NCBI RefSeq assembly: GCF_013177695.1 | Contig: NZ_WOEY01000161.1 | Coordinates: 1 to 64,000, forward strand | DNA from: Paraburkholderia solitsugae | Lineage (GTDB): Bacteria; Pseudomonadota; Gammaproteobacteria; Burkholderiales; Burkholderiaceae | Length of the DNA: 64,000 nucleotides | Direction: 5' to 3' | Notes under the pieces: model-generated | Database searches by the model: none | Seen by the model: the letters and a program-made list of their open reading frames with translations, nothing else | What the model was told of the DNA's origin: nothing | Shown: one piece after another, positions 46,948 through 54,736 of the stretch | How the letters are laid out: each line of letters opens with the position of its first letter | Position numbering within the stretch: position 1 is the first letter of the stretch | Made by a program: the position numbers and the translations under genes

Positions 46948-47775
46948 TTAACGCTTGTGACGGCGCTGGACGATCATGCTCGTCGTGCGCTTGTTGCTGC
47001 GGGTGCGATAACCCTTAGCAGGCGTGCCCCACGGGCTCACCGGATCGCGACCTGCAGCCGTCTTGCCTTCACCACCGCCGTGCGGGTGATCGACCGGGTT
47101 CATTGCAACGCCACGCACCGTCGGGCGGATACCGCGCCAGCGATTCGCGCCAGCCTTACCGATTTGACGGAGGCTATGCTCTTCGTTGCCAACTTCACCA
47201 ATCGTCGCGCGGCATTCAACGTGAACGCGGCGGATTTCACCCGAGCGCAGGCGGACCTGTGCGTAGATGCCTTCACGAGCCAGCAACATCGCCGACGTGC
47301 CAGCCGAACGCGCCATTTGCGCGCCCTTGCCCGGCAACATTTCGATGCAGTGAATCGTCGTACCGACCGGGATATTGCGGATCGGCAGCGTGTTACCTGC
47401 GCGGATCGGAGCTTCCGAACCCGACATCAGTTGCTGGCCAACCGTCAAACCCTTCGGAGCGATGATGTACTTGCGCTCGCCGTCTGCGTACAGAACCAGC
47501 GCGATGTTCGCGCTACGGTTCGGATCGTACTCAAGACGTTCGACCTTTGCCGGAATGCCGTCCTTGTTGCGACGGAAATCGACGACACGGTAATGATGCT
47601 TATGACCACCACCCTTATGGCGCGTGGTGATGTGGCCGTTGTTGTTACGGCCGGCGGTCGTGGATTGCGAATCGAGCAGCGGCGCGAACGGCTTGCCCTT
47701 ATGCAGATCCTTGTTGACCACCTTGACCATCGCACGGCGACCCGGCGAAGTCGGCTTAACTTTAACGATTGCCAT
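46948..47775 (-). CDS. rplB: 50S ribosomal protein L2
   Basis: 275 residues. L2 is needed for subunit association and peptidyl transfer. An OB-fold and an SH3-like barrel are followed by the conserved GGGEGK region (MNPVDHPHGGGEGKTAAG) with the histidine near the catalytic centre. Spacing to rplW is two bases. Confidence 0.98.
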   Translation of the reverse strand: MAIVKVKPTSPGRRAMVKVVNKDLHKGKPFAPLLDSQSTTAGRNNNGHITTRHKGGGHKHHYRVVDFRRNKDGIPAKVERLEYDPNRSANIALVLYADGERKYIIAPKGLTVGQQLMSGSEAPIRAGNTLPIRNIPVGTTIHCIEMLPGKGAQMARSAGTSAMLLAREGIYAQVRLRSGEIRRVHVECRATIGEVGNEEHSLRQIGKAGANRWRGIRPTVRGVAMNPVDHPHGGGEGKTAAGRDPVSPWGTPAKGYRTRSNKRTTSMIVQRRHKR

Positions 47776-47777
47776 GA

Positions 47778-48092
47778 TTACTTGGCCTCCGCTTCAAAGT
47801 TGATTTCCTGGCCGGGCTTCAGGCAGACGTACGCCTTCTTCACGTCCTTGCGCTTGCCCATGAAGCGGCCAAAGCGCTTGGCTTTGCCCTTCGAGACCAG
47901 CACGTTGACGGAATTGACTTCCACCTTGAACAGCAGCTCGACTGCAGCTTTCACTTCCTGCTTCGTGGCATCGGGCGCGACTTCGAACACAACTTGCTCG
48001 TTCTTGTCGGCCACCAGCGTCGCCTTTTCGGAGATCACCGGCGCGAGCAGGACCTGCATCAAACGATGATCGTTCTTGCGAATCTCGCTCAT
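47778..48092 (-). CDS. rplW: 50S ribosomal protein L23
   Basis: 104 residues. LLAPVISEKATLVADKNEQVVFEVAPDATKQEVKAAVELLFKVEVNSVNV is diagnostic. L23 is at the tunnel exit and is the main binding site for trigger factor and SRP. Its ATG overlaps the rplD stop (ATGA). Confidence 0.98.
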   Translation of the reverse strand: MSEIRKNDHRLMQVLLAPVISEKATLVADKNEQVVFEVAPDATKQEVKAAVELLFKVEVNSVNVLVSKGKAKRFGRFMGKRKDVKKAYVCLKPGQEINFEAEAK

Positions 48093-48709
48093 GACAGCAA
48101 CTCCTCGATCTGGGCGACCGCAGCCTTCGTGATCAGGATCTTCTTGAAGTAGATCAGCGACAGCGGGTCGGCGTAACGCGGCTCGACAACTGCCACATGG
48201 GCGAGGTTGCGCGACGCGAGGTACAGGTTTTCGTCAACCGTGTCGGTAATCACCAGCACGGAGTCGAGACCCATCGCCTTGAATTTTTCGGCCAGCAGCT
48301 TCGTCTTCGGCGCTTCGAGCGTCAGCTCGTCAACCACCGAGATGCGGCCTTCGCGAGCCAGCTGCGAGAAGATCGAGCAGAGGCCTGCGCGATGCATCTT
48401 CTTGTTAACCTTGTGCGAAAAGTTTTCTTCCGGCGAATTCGGGAAGATCCGGCCACCGCCGCGCCACAACGGGCTCGACGACATACCGGCACGGGCGCGG
48501 CCCGTACCCTTCTGGCGCCACGGCTTCTTGGTCGTGTGCTTGACTTGCTCACGGTCCTTCTGCGCGCGGTTGCCGCTACGGGCATTCGCTTGATACGCCA
48601 CCACAACCTGGTGAATCAGGGCTTCGTTGTAATCGCGGCCGAACACGACGTCCGACGCGCTAACGCCTGCACCTTCCTGACCATTGGCATTCAGGAGCTT
48701 AAGTTCCAT
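48089..48709 (-). CDS. rplD: 50S ribosomal protein L4
   Basis: 206 residues. The tunnel loop KKPWRQKGTGRARAGMSSSPLWRGGGRIFP is intact. In E. coli L4 represses the S10 operon by acting on its leader; whether it does so here, where a promoter lies between rpsJ and rplC, is open. Its ATG overlaps the rplC stop (TAATG). Confidence 0.98.
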   Translation of the reverse strand: MELKLLNANGQEGAGVSASDVVFGRDYNEALIHQVVVAYQANARSGNRAQKDREQVKHTTKKPWRQKGTGRARAGMSSSPLWRGGGRIFPNSPEENFSHKVNKKMHRAGLCSIFSQLAREGRISVVDELTLEAPKTKLLAEKFKAMGLDSVLVITDTVDENLYLASRNLAHVAVVEPRYADPLSLIYFKKILITKAAVAQIEELLS

Positions 48710-49368
48710 TATTTCGCTCCTTTCACGGCACGCGTCTTCACGGCCGGCGTAACGAATACCTTGCCACCCTTCGCACCCGGAACGGCGCCCTTGACCAGCA
48801 ACAGCTTGCGGTCAGCGTCGATACGAGCGATCTCGAGGTTTTGCACGGTTACCGTATCGTCACCCATGTGACCGGTCATGCGCTTACCCGGGAAAACACG
48901 ACCCGGATCCTGCGCCATACCGATCGAACCCGGCACGTTGTGCGAGCGCGAGTTACCGTGCGATGCACGGCCGGATGCGAAGTTGTAACGCTTGATGGTA
49001 CCGGCGTAGCCCTTACCGATCGACACGCCTTGCACGTCGACCTTCTGGCCTACTTCGAACAGGTCGGGACCGACCACGGTGCCGCTCGACAACTCGGCAG
49101 CCTTGGCAGCATCGATCTGGAATTCTTTGAGGATTTCACCGGCTTGAACACCGGCTTTGGCGAGATGACCGGCCAACGGCTTCGTCACACGCGATGCACG
49201 GCGCGTACCGAATGCAACCTGCACGGCGGTGTAGCCGTCGGTTTCAACAGTCTTGATCTGCGTCACGCGGTTGTCGGACACGTCCAGCACGGTAACGGGA
49301 ATCGAATCCCCTTCTGCCGTGAAGATACGGGTCATGCCAACCTTGCGACCTACGAGTCCAAGGCTCAT
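48709..49368 (-). CDS. rplC: 50S ribosomal protein L3
   Basis: 219 residues starting MSLGLVGRKVGMTRIFTAEGDSIPVTVLDV; the ribosome binding site GGAG overlaps an in-frame ATG four codons upstream, which was rejected. The central loop FASGRASHGNSRSHNVPGSIGMAQDPGRVFPGKRMTGHMG contains the glutamine methylated by PrmB. It has its own upstream promoter, separating it from rpsJ by 201 bases. Confidence 0.98.
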   Translation of the reverse strand: MSLGLVGRKVGMTRIFTAEGDSIPVTVLDVSDNRVTQIKTVETDGYTAVQVAFGTRRASRVTKPLAGHLAKAGVQAGEILKEFQIDAAKAAELSSGTVVGPDLFEVGQKVDVQGVSIGKGYAGTIKRYNFASGRASHGNSRSHNVPGSIGMAQDPGRVFPGKRMTGHMGDDTVTVQNLEIARIDADRKLLLVKGAVPGAKGGKVFVTPAVKTRAVKGAK

Positions 49369-49477
49369 CGTTTTCTCCATTCCCGACTGCGATTGGTCGG
49401 GGCTAATTTACAAAATGCCGGTGCCGTTTCGGGCATGAAATCATGCTGCAGCACACCGACTTTTTTGCGCAAATGCG

Positions 49478-49519
49478 CGAAAAGCCTTGCATTATAGCGA
49501 GGCTTTTCGTTTTCCGCAA
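49478..49519 (-). promoter_or_regulatory. Promoter of rplC and the S10 genes, overlapping a hairpin
   Basis: On the minus strand TTGCGG (49514-49519) and consensus TATAAT (49491-49496) are exactly 17 bases apart. The -10 is the loop of a 13-bp hairpin in which CGAAAAGCCT (49478-49487) pairs with AGGCTTTTCG (49500-49509), extended by TTGC with GCGA. The predicted start leaves a leader of about 115 bases before rplC. Confidence 0.75.
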
Positions 49520-49569
49520 GCAATCAATGACTTAGCGTTGCCCGGCATGCCAGGCAAGCGTTAGAAGCC

Positions 49570-49881
49570 TTATTGGAGCTTGATTTCCACGTCCACGCCA
49601 GCCGGCAGGTCCAGCTTCATCAGTGCGTCAACGGTCTTGTCCGTCGGATCGACGATGTCCATCAGGCGTTGGTGCGTACGGATTTCGAGCTGATCGCGCG
49701 ACGTCTTGTTGACGTGCGGCGAACGCAGGATGTCGAAACGTTGAATGCGGGTCGGCAGGGGCACCGGACCACGAACGATTGCGCCAGTCCGCTTTGCCGT
49801 GTCGACGATTTCAGCTGCCGATTGATCGATCAGGCGATAGTCGAAAGCCTTCAGGCGAATGCGGATTTTCTGGTTCTGCAT
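49570..49881 (-). CDS. rpsJ: 30S ribosomal protein S10 (NusE)
   Basis: 103 residues starting MQNQKIRIRLKAFDYRLIDQ. S10 is in the head of the small subunit and also acts with NusB and NusG in antitermination. PLPTRIQRFDILRSPHVNKTSRDQLEIRTHQRLMDI is the conserved loop. It is 126 bases after tuf and separated from rplC by a hairpin-promoter, so it may belong to the str transcript rather than lead the S10 operon. Confidence 0.98.
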   Translation of the reverse strand: MQNQKIRIRLKAFDYRLIDQSAAEIVDTAKRTGAIVRGPVPLPTRIQRFDILRSPHVNKTSRDQLEIRTHQRLMDIVDPTDKTVDALMKLDLPAGVDVEIKLQ

Positions 49882-49938
49882 GACAATTCCTTGGAAAGAG
49901 CGAGGCGGTATTGCGCCGCCAGATAGTAAAAGAACGTA

Positions 49939-49973
49939 GAGCCGGGCACCCGCTGTGGGCTGGCACCCGGCTC
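49939..49973 (-). terminator. Hairpin after tuf
   Basis: GAGCCGGG (49939-49946) pairs with CCCGGCTC (49966-49973). On the minus strand TACGTTCTTTTAC follows, a poor U-run, so it is probably a partial terminator between tuf and rpsJ. Confidence 0.5.
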
Positions 49974-50007
49974 CGGGCACCACTTACTGCAACTTCAGCC
50001 CTCGATT

Positions 50008-51198
50008 TTACTCGAGAATCTTAGCAACCACACCTGCGCCGACCGTACGGCCGCCTTCGCGGATTGCGAAGCGCAGACCTTCTTCCATCGCGATCGGGTT
50101 GATCAGCTTCACCGTGATCGACACGTTGTCGCCCGGCATGACCATTTCCTTGTCCTTCGGCAACTCGATCGAGCCCGTCACGTCCGTCGTACGGAAGTAG
50201 AACTGCGGACGATAGTTGTTGAAGAACGGCGTGTGGCGGCCGCCTTCGTCCTTGCTCAGCACGTACACTTCAGCCGTGAAGTGCGTGTGCGGGTTGATCG
50301 AACCCGGCTTCGCCAGAACCTGGCCACGCTCCACGTCTTCACGCTTCGTGCCGCGCAGCAGGATACCCACGTTGTCGCCTGCCTGACCCTGGTCGAGCAG
50401 CTTGCGGAACATTTCCACGCCCGTGCACGTCGTCTTCACCGTCGGCTTGATACCGACGATTTCGATTTCTTCGCCGACCTTCACCACGCCGCGCTCAACG
50501 CGACCCGTCACCACCGTGCCGCGACCCGAGATCGAGAACACGTCTTCCACCGGCATCAGGAACGCACCGTCAACTGCGCGCTCCGGCGTCGGGATGTACG
50601 TGTCCAGCGCATCGGCCAGGTTCATGATCGCCACTTCGCCCAGCTCGCCCGTGTCGCCTTCCAGCGCCAGCTTGGCCGAACCCTTGATGATCGGCGTGTC
50701 GTCGCCCGGGAAGTCGTACTTCGACAGAAGTTCGCGAACTTCCATCTCGACGAGCTCCAGCAGCTCAGCGTCGTCCACCATGTCGCACTTGTTCAGGAAC
50801 ACGATGATGTACGGAACGCCAACCTGACGCGCCAGCAGGATGTGCTCACGCGTTTGCGGCATCGGGCCGTCTGCAGCCGAACACACCAAGATCGCGCCGT
50901 CCATCTGCGCTGCGCCCGTGATCATGTTCTTCACATAGTCAGCGTGGCCCGGGCAGTCAACGTGTGCGTAGTGGCGGTTAGCCGTTTCGTACTCGACGTG
51001 CGCCGTGTTGATCGTGATACCACGTGCCTTTTCTTCCGGCGCCGCGTCGATCTGGTCGTATGCCTTCGCTTCGCCGCCAAACTTCTTGGTCAGCACCGTC
51101 GTGATCGCTGCCGTCAGCGTGGTCTTGCCGTGGTCAACGTGACCGATCGTGCCGACGTTCACGTGCGGCTTGGTCCGTTCGAATTTACCTTTAGCCAT
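50008..51198 (-). CDS. tuf: Elongation factor Tu
   Basis: 396 residues. It brings aminoacyl-tRNA to the ribosome. G motifs: GHVDHGKTT (18-26), DCPGHADY (81-88), NKCDMVD (136-142). Domains 2 and 3 are complete (GRGTVVTGRVERG; GMFRKLLDQGQAGDN-type region; terminal GGRTVGAGVVAKILE). Beta-proteobacteria usually have a second copy elsewhere. It lies in str order after fusA, with 47 bases between. Confidence 0.98.
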   Translation of the reverse strand: MAKGKFERTKPHVNVGTIGHVDHGKTTLTAAITTVLTKKFGGEAKAYDQIDAAPEEKARGITINTAHVEYETANRHYAHVDCPGHADYVKNMITGAAQMDGAILVCSAADGPMPQTREHILLARQVGVPYIIVFLNKCDMVDDAELLELVEMEVRELLSKYDFPGDDTPIIKGSAKLALEGDTGELGEVAIMNLADALDTYIPTPERAVDGAFLMPVEDVFSISGRGTVVTGRVERGVVKVGEEIEIVGIKPTVKTTCTGVEMFRKLLDQGQAGDNVGILLRGTKREDVERGQVLAKPGSINPHTHFTAEVYVLSKDEGGRHTPFFNNYRPQFYFRTTDVTGSIELPKDKEMVMPGDNVSITVKLINPIAMEEGLRFAIREGGRTVGAGVVAKILE

Positions 51199-51245
51199 GT
51201 TTCTCTTCTTTCAAAAAGTTAATCGTTGAATGACTTGCCGCGTAC

Positions 51246-53348
51246 TTACTTCGACTTCGCGTTGATGATCGCTTCAGACACGTTGCGCGGTGCTTCGGAG
51301 TAGTGCTTGAACTCCATCGTGTACGTTGCACGACCTTGGGTCAGCGAACGCAGCGACGTCGAGTAGCCGAACATTTCCGACAGCGGCACTTCGGCGCGAA
51401 CGATCTTGCCGCCGCCAACCATGTCGTCCATGCCCTGAACGATACCGCGACGGCCCGACAGGTCGCCCATCACGTTGCCCATGTAATCTTCAGGCGTTTC
51501 GACTTCCACAGCCATCATCGGTTCGAGGATGACCGGCTGCGCCTTGCGCATTGCTTCCTTGAACGCCATCGAACCAGCCATGCGGAACGCATTTTCGTTC
51601 GAGTCAACGTCGTGGTACGAACCAAACGTCAGGTGAACCTTCACGTCAACAACCGGGAAGCCTGCCAGCACGCCAGCCTTCAGCGTTTCCTGGATACCCT
51701 TGTCGACTGCCGGGATGTATTCACGCGGAATCACACCGCCCTTGATCTCGTCCAGGAACTCGTAGCCCTTGCCCTGCTCATTCGGCTCGAGCGTGATGAC
51801 CGCGTGACCGTACTGGCCGCGACCACCCGACTGCTTGACGAACTTGCCGTCGACGTCTTCCGCCTTGCCGCGGATCGTTTCACGATACGCCACTTGCGGC
51901 TTGCCAACCGTTGCTTCGACGCCGAATTCACGCTTCATCCGGTCGACCAGAATTTCCAGGTGGAGCTCGCCCATGCCCGAAATAATGGTTTGACCCGATT
52001 CTTCGTCCGTTTGAACGCGGAACGACGGATCTTCCTGAGCCAGACGGTTCAGGGCCAGACCCATCTTTTCCTGGTCCGGCTTCGTCTTCGGCTCAACAGC
52101 CTGCGAAATCACCGGCTCCGGGAAAATCATGCGTTCGAGCACGATCGGGTGCAGCGGATCGCACAGCGTGTCGCCCGTGGTTGCGTCTTTCAGGCCAACA
52201 GCCGCAGCGATGTCGCCTGCGTGCACTTCCTTGATTTCTTCACGCTGGTTTGCGTGCATCAGCAGAATACGACCGAGACGTTCCTTCTTGTCCTTGGTCG
52301 CGTTCAGCAGCGTGTCGCCCGACTTCGTCGTGCCGGAGTACACACGGAAGAAGATCAGCTGGCCGACAAACGGGTCGGTCATGATCTTGAATGCGAGGGA
52401 CGAGAACTTCTCGTCGTCAGCTGCGCGACGCTCAGCCTTTTCACCGTTTTCGAGTTCACCCGTAACCGGCGGAATGTCGATCGGCGACGGCAGGAAGTCG
52501 AGCACGGCGTCCAGCATGCGTTGCACGCCCTTGTTCTTGAACGCGGTACCGCACAGCATCGGCTGGATTTCGCAAGCGATCGTACGGTCGCGCAGACCCT
52601 TGACGATTTCTGCTTCCGTCAACTCGCCTTCTTCGAGGTACTTGTTCATCAGATCTTCGCTCGATTCAGCCGCAGCTTCGACCATCTTTTCACGCCATTC
52701 ATTGCACGTGTCGACGAGTTCTGCCGGGATTTCTTCGTACGAGAACTTCGTGCCTTGGGACGCTTCGTCCCAAATGATCGCTTTCATCTTCAGCAGATCG
52801 ACCACGCCCGTGAACGATTCTTCAGCGCCGATAGGCACCACGACCGGAACCGGATTCGCCTTCAGACGCAGCTTGAGCTGGTCGTAGACCTTGAAGAAGT
52901 TCGCGCCGGTACGGTCCATCTTGTTGATGAACGCGAGACGGGGAACCTTGTACTTGTTAGCCTGGCGCCACACGGTTTCCGACTGGGGCTGCACGCCGCC
53001 CACTGCGCAATACACCATGCATGCGCCGTCGAGCACGCGCATCGAGCGCTCAACTTCAATCGTGAAGTCAACGTGGCCCGGGGTGTCGATGATGTTGATG
53101 CGGTGCTCAGCGCGGTCGCCGGCCATGCCTTTCCAGAATGCCGTGGTAGCAGCGGACGTGATCGTGATGCCGCGTTCCTGCTCCTGCTCCATCCAGTCCA
53201 TGGTGGCAGCGCCGTCGTGAACTTCACCAATCTTGTGGTTCACGCCGGTGTAGAACAAGATGCGCTCGGTCGTCGTCGTTTTGCCGGCGTCGATGTGAGC
53301 GCTAATACCGATGTTACGGTAGCGCTCGATAGGTGTCTTGCGAGCCAC
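51246..53348 (-). CDS. fusA: Elongation factor G
   Basis: 700 residues. The translocase GTPase: AHIDAGKTTTTERILFYTG (17-35), DTPGHVDF and NKMDRTGANF in the G domain, then domains II-V, with the C-terminal SLSEMFGYSTSLRSLTQGRATYTMEF typical of EF-G1. It catalyses translocation and, with RRF, ribosome recycling. It follows rpsG after a 134-base spacer holding a hairpin. Confidence 0.98.
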   Translation of the reverse strand: MARKTPIERYRNIGISAHIDAGKTTTTERILFYTGVNHKIGEVHDGAATMDWMEQEQERGITITSAATTAFWKGMAGDRAEHRINIIDTPGHVDFTIEVERSMRVLDGACMVYCAVGGVQPQSETVWRQANKYKVPRLAFINKMDRTGANFFKVYDQLKLRLKANPVPVVVPIGAEESFTGVVDLLKMKAIIWDEASQGTKFSYEEIPAELVDTCNEWREKMVEAAAESSEDLMNKYLEEGELTEAEIVKGLRDRTIACEIQPMLCGTAFKNKGVQRMLDAVLDFLPSPIDIPPVTGELENGEKAERRAADDEKFSSLAFKIMTDPFVGQLIFFRVYSGTTKSGDTLLNATKDKKERLGRILLMHANQREEIKEVHAGDIAAAVGLKDATTGDTLCDPLHPIVLERMIFPEPVISQAVEPKTKPDQEKMGLALNRLAQEDPSFRVQTDEESGQTIISGMGELHLEILVDRMKREFGVEATVGKPQVAYRETIRGKAEDVDGKFVKQSGGRGQYGHAVITLEPNEQGKGYEFLDEIKGGVIPREYIPAVDKGIQETLKAGVLAGFPVVDVKVHLTFGSYHDVDSNENAFRMAGSMAFKEAMRKAQPVILEPMMAVEVETPEDYMGNVMGDLSGRRGIVQGMDDMVGGGKIVRAEVPLSEMFGYSTSLRSLTQGRATYTMEFKHYSEAPRNVSEAIINAKSK

Positions 53349-53407
53349 TTTGATCCTCTATTGGGATGACGCGATGCGAGAAAATACCCATCGCGCTGTA
53401 ACACAAA

Positions 53408-53439
53408 CGGGCGAGGCGCTTTGTAAGCGCACCCGCCCG
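53408..53439 (-). promoter_or_regulatory. Hairpin between rpsG and fusA
   Basis: CGGGCG (53408-53413) pairs with CGCCCG (53434-53439) and GCGCTT (53416-53421) with AAGCGC (53425-53430), loop TGT. On the minus strand TTTGTGTT follows. In E. coli S7 represses str genes through a structure between rpsL and rpsG; the role of this one is unknown. Confidence 0.5.
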
Positions 53440-53482
53440 GAATTTCTTTCCGCTTTTTCTGCTAAACCCGGGTTCGGGAAGC

Positions 53483-53953
53483 TTAGAAACGGAAGTGCGA
53501 GAACGCCTTGTTGGCTTCTGCCATCCGGTGAACTTCGTCGCGCTTCTTCATCGCGCCGCCACGGCCTTCGGCCGCTTCGGAGAGTTCACCTGCCAGACGC
53601 AGGGCCATCGACTTCTCGCTGCGCTTCTTCGCGGCTTCACGCAACCAACGCATCGCCAATGCCATACGACGCGACGGACGCACTTCGACCGGAACCTGAT
53701 AGTTCGCACCACCAACGCGGCGGCTCTTAACTTCGACCACCGGCTTGACGTTGTTGAGCGCTACCGTGAACACTTCCAGCGGGTCCTTGCCACCCTTGGT
53801 CTGGATCTGTTCGAAAGCGCCGTACACGATGCGCTCAGCAACCGACTTCTTGCCGGAGAGCATCAGCACGTTCATGAACTTAGCTACATCTACGTTACCG
53901 AACTTCGGATCCGGCAACACTTCCCGCTTGGGGACTTCGCGACGACGCGGCAT
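53483..53953 (-). CDS. rpsG: 30S ribosomal protein S7
   Basis: 156 residues starting MPRRREVPKREVLPDPKFGN. S7 nucleates the head of the small subunit and lines the E site. KFMNVLMLSGKKSVAERIVYGAF and GGANYQVPVEVRPSRRMALAMRWL are diagnostic. The 181-base spacer before it (53954-54134) has the small stem CGCCT-GTAA-AGGCG on the minus strand and no gene. Confidence 0.98.
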   Translation of the reverse strand: MPRRREVPKREVLPDPKFGNVDVAKFMNVLMLSGKKSVAERIVYGAFEQIQTKGGKDPLEVFTVALNNVKPVVEVKSRRVGGANYQVPVEVRPSRRMALAMRWLREAAKKRSEKSMALRLAGELSEAAEGRGGAMKKRDEVHRMAEANKAFSHFRF

Positions 53954-54134
53954 GTTTCTTCCTTTACTTTTTCAGTTGGAGCTATTTTTAGCCCCGCGGC
54001 CACCAACTAACCCGATTCATCTCTAACGACTTACCAGCCTGGTCGGGTGACCACTTACTCGACAGCACCGGCGATTCCGGCACCACCGCTATTACCGCCT
54101 TTACAGGCGACCTGAAACTACACTGACCGGCTAA

Positions 54135-54515
54135 TTACTTGCCAGCCTTGGCGCGCTTCGCACCGTACTTCGAGCGAGCTTGCTTACGATCCTTGACGCC
54201 CTGGGTATCCAGCGAGCCGCGAACCATGTGGTAACGCACACCCGGCAAGTCCTTAACACGGCCGCCGCGAATCAGCACGACCGAGTGTTCCTGCAGGTTG
54301 TGGCCTTCACCACCGATGTACGAAATAACTTCGAAACCGTTCGTCAGACGAACCTTGGCAACCTTACGCAGTGCCGAGTTAGGCTTCTTAGGCGTCGTGG
54401 TGTACACACGGGTGCACACGCCGCGACGCTGGGGGCAGTCCTGCAAAGCCGGGCTCTTGCTCTTCGTCGTTTCCGACGCGCGGCCTTTGCGAACCAGTTG
54501 ATTGATGGTTGGCAT
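54135..54515 (-). CDS. rpsL: 30S ribosomal protein S12
   Basis: 126 residues starting MPTINQLVRKGR. It controls decoding accuracy. The streptomycin-relevant lysines K43-K44 in TTPKKPNSALRK and K88 in GGRVKDLPGVRYH are wild type; D89 is the residue methylthiolated by RimO. It is the first gene of the str group; a strong promoter lies about 140 bases upstream. Confidence 0.98.
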   Translation of the reverse strand: MPTINQLVRKGRASETTKSKSPALQDCPQRRGVCTRVYTTTPKKPNSALRKVAKVRLTNGFEVISYIGGEGHNLQEHSVVLIRGGRVKDLPGVRYHMVRGSLDTQGVKDRKQARSKYGAKRAKAGK

Positions 54516-54654
54516 TGTTTATTCCTGAAATTGAACAAAATCGACGCATCTGTTTCCGGGCAAAGCAGAAACGATTGCGCATCGAACTTCCGAACCAGGG
54601 TGTCGGCGCATGAATTGACTTCACGCACAGGCATTCCAAGAACCGGAACCTAGC

Positions 54655-54684
54655 ATAATATTCCGAAAATGCTAAGCGAGTCAA
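54655..54684 (-). promoter_or_regulatory. str operon promoter
   Basis: On the minus strand TTGACT (54679-54684) and TATTAT (54655-54660) are 18 bases apart, upstream of rpsL and 53 bases or less after the recQ stop position counted on that strand. This is the best promoter match in the window. Confidence 0.85.
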
Positions 54685-54736
54685 CAGGTTGCATTGTTTT
54701 GCACGCCTGCCGACCTCAACCTGAGCTCGCCGGCAC

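Noticed and set aside
51303..53369. A 688-codon plus-strand frame opposite fusA
   Set aside because: Antisense shadow of fusA; no family features.
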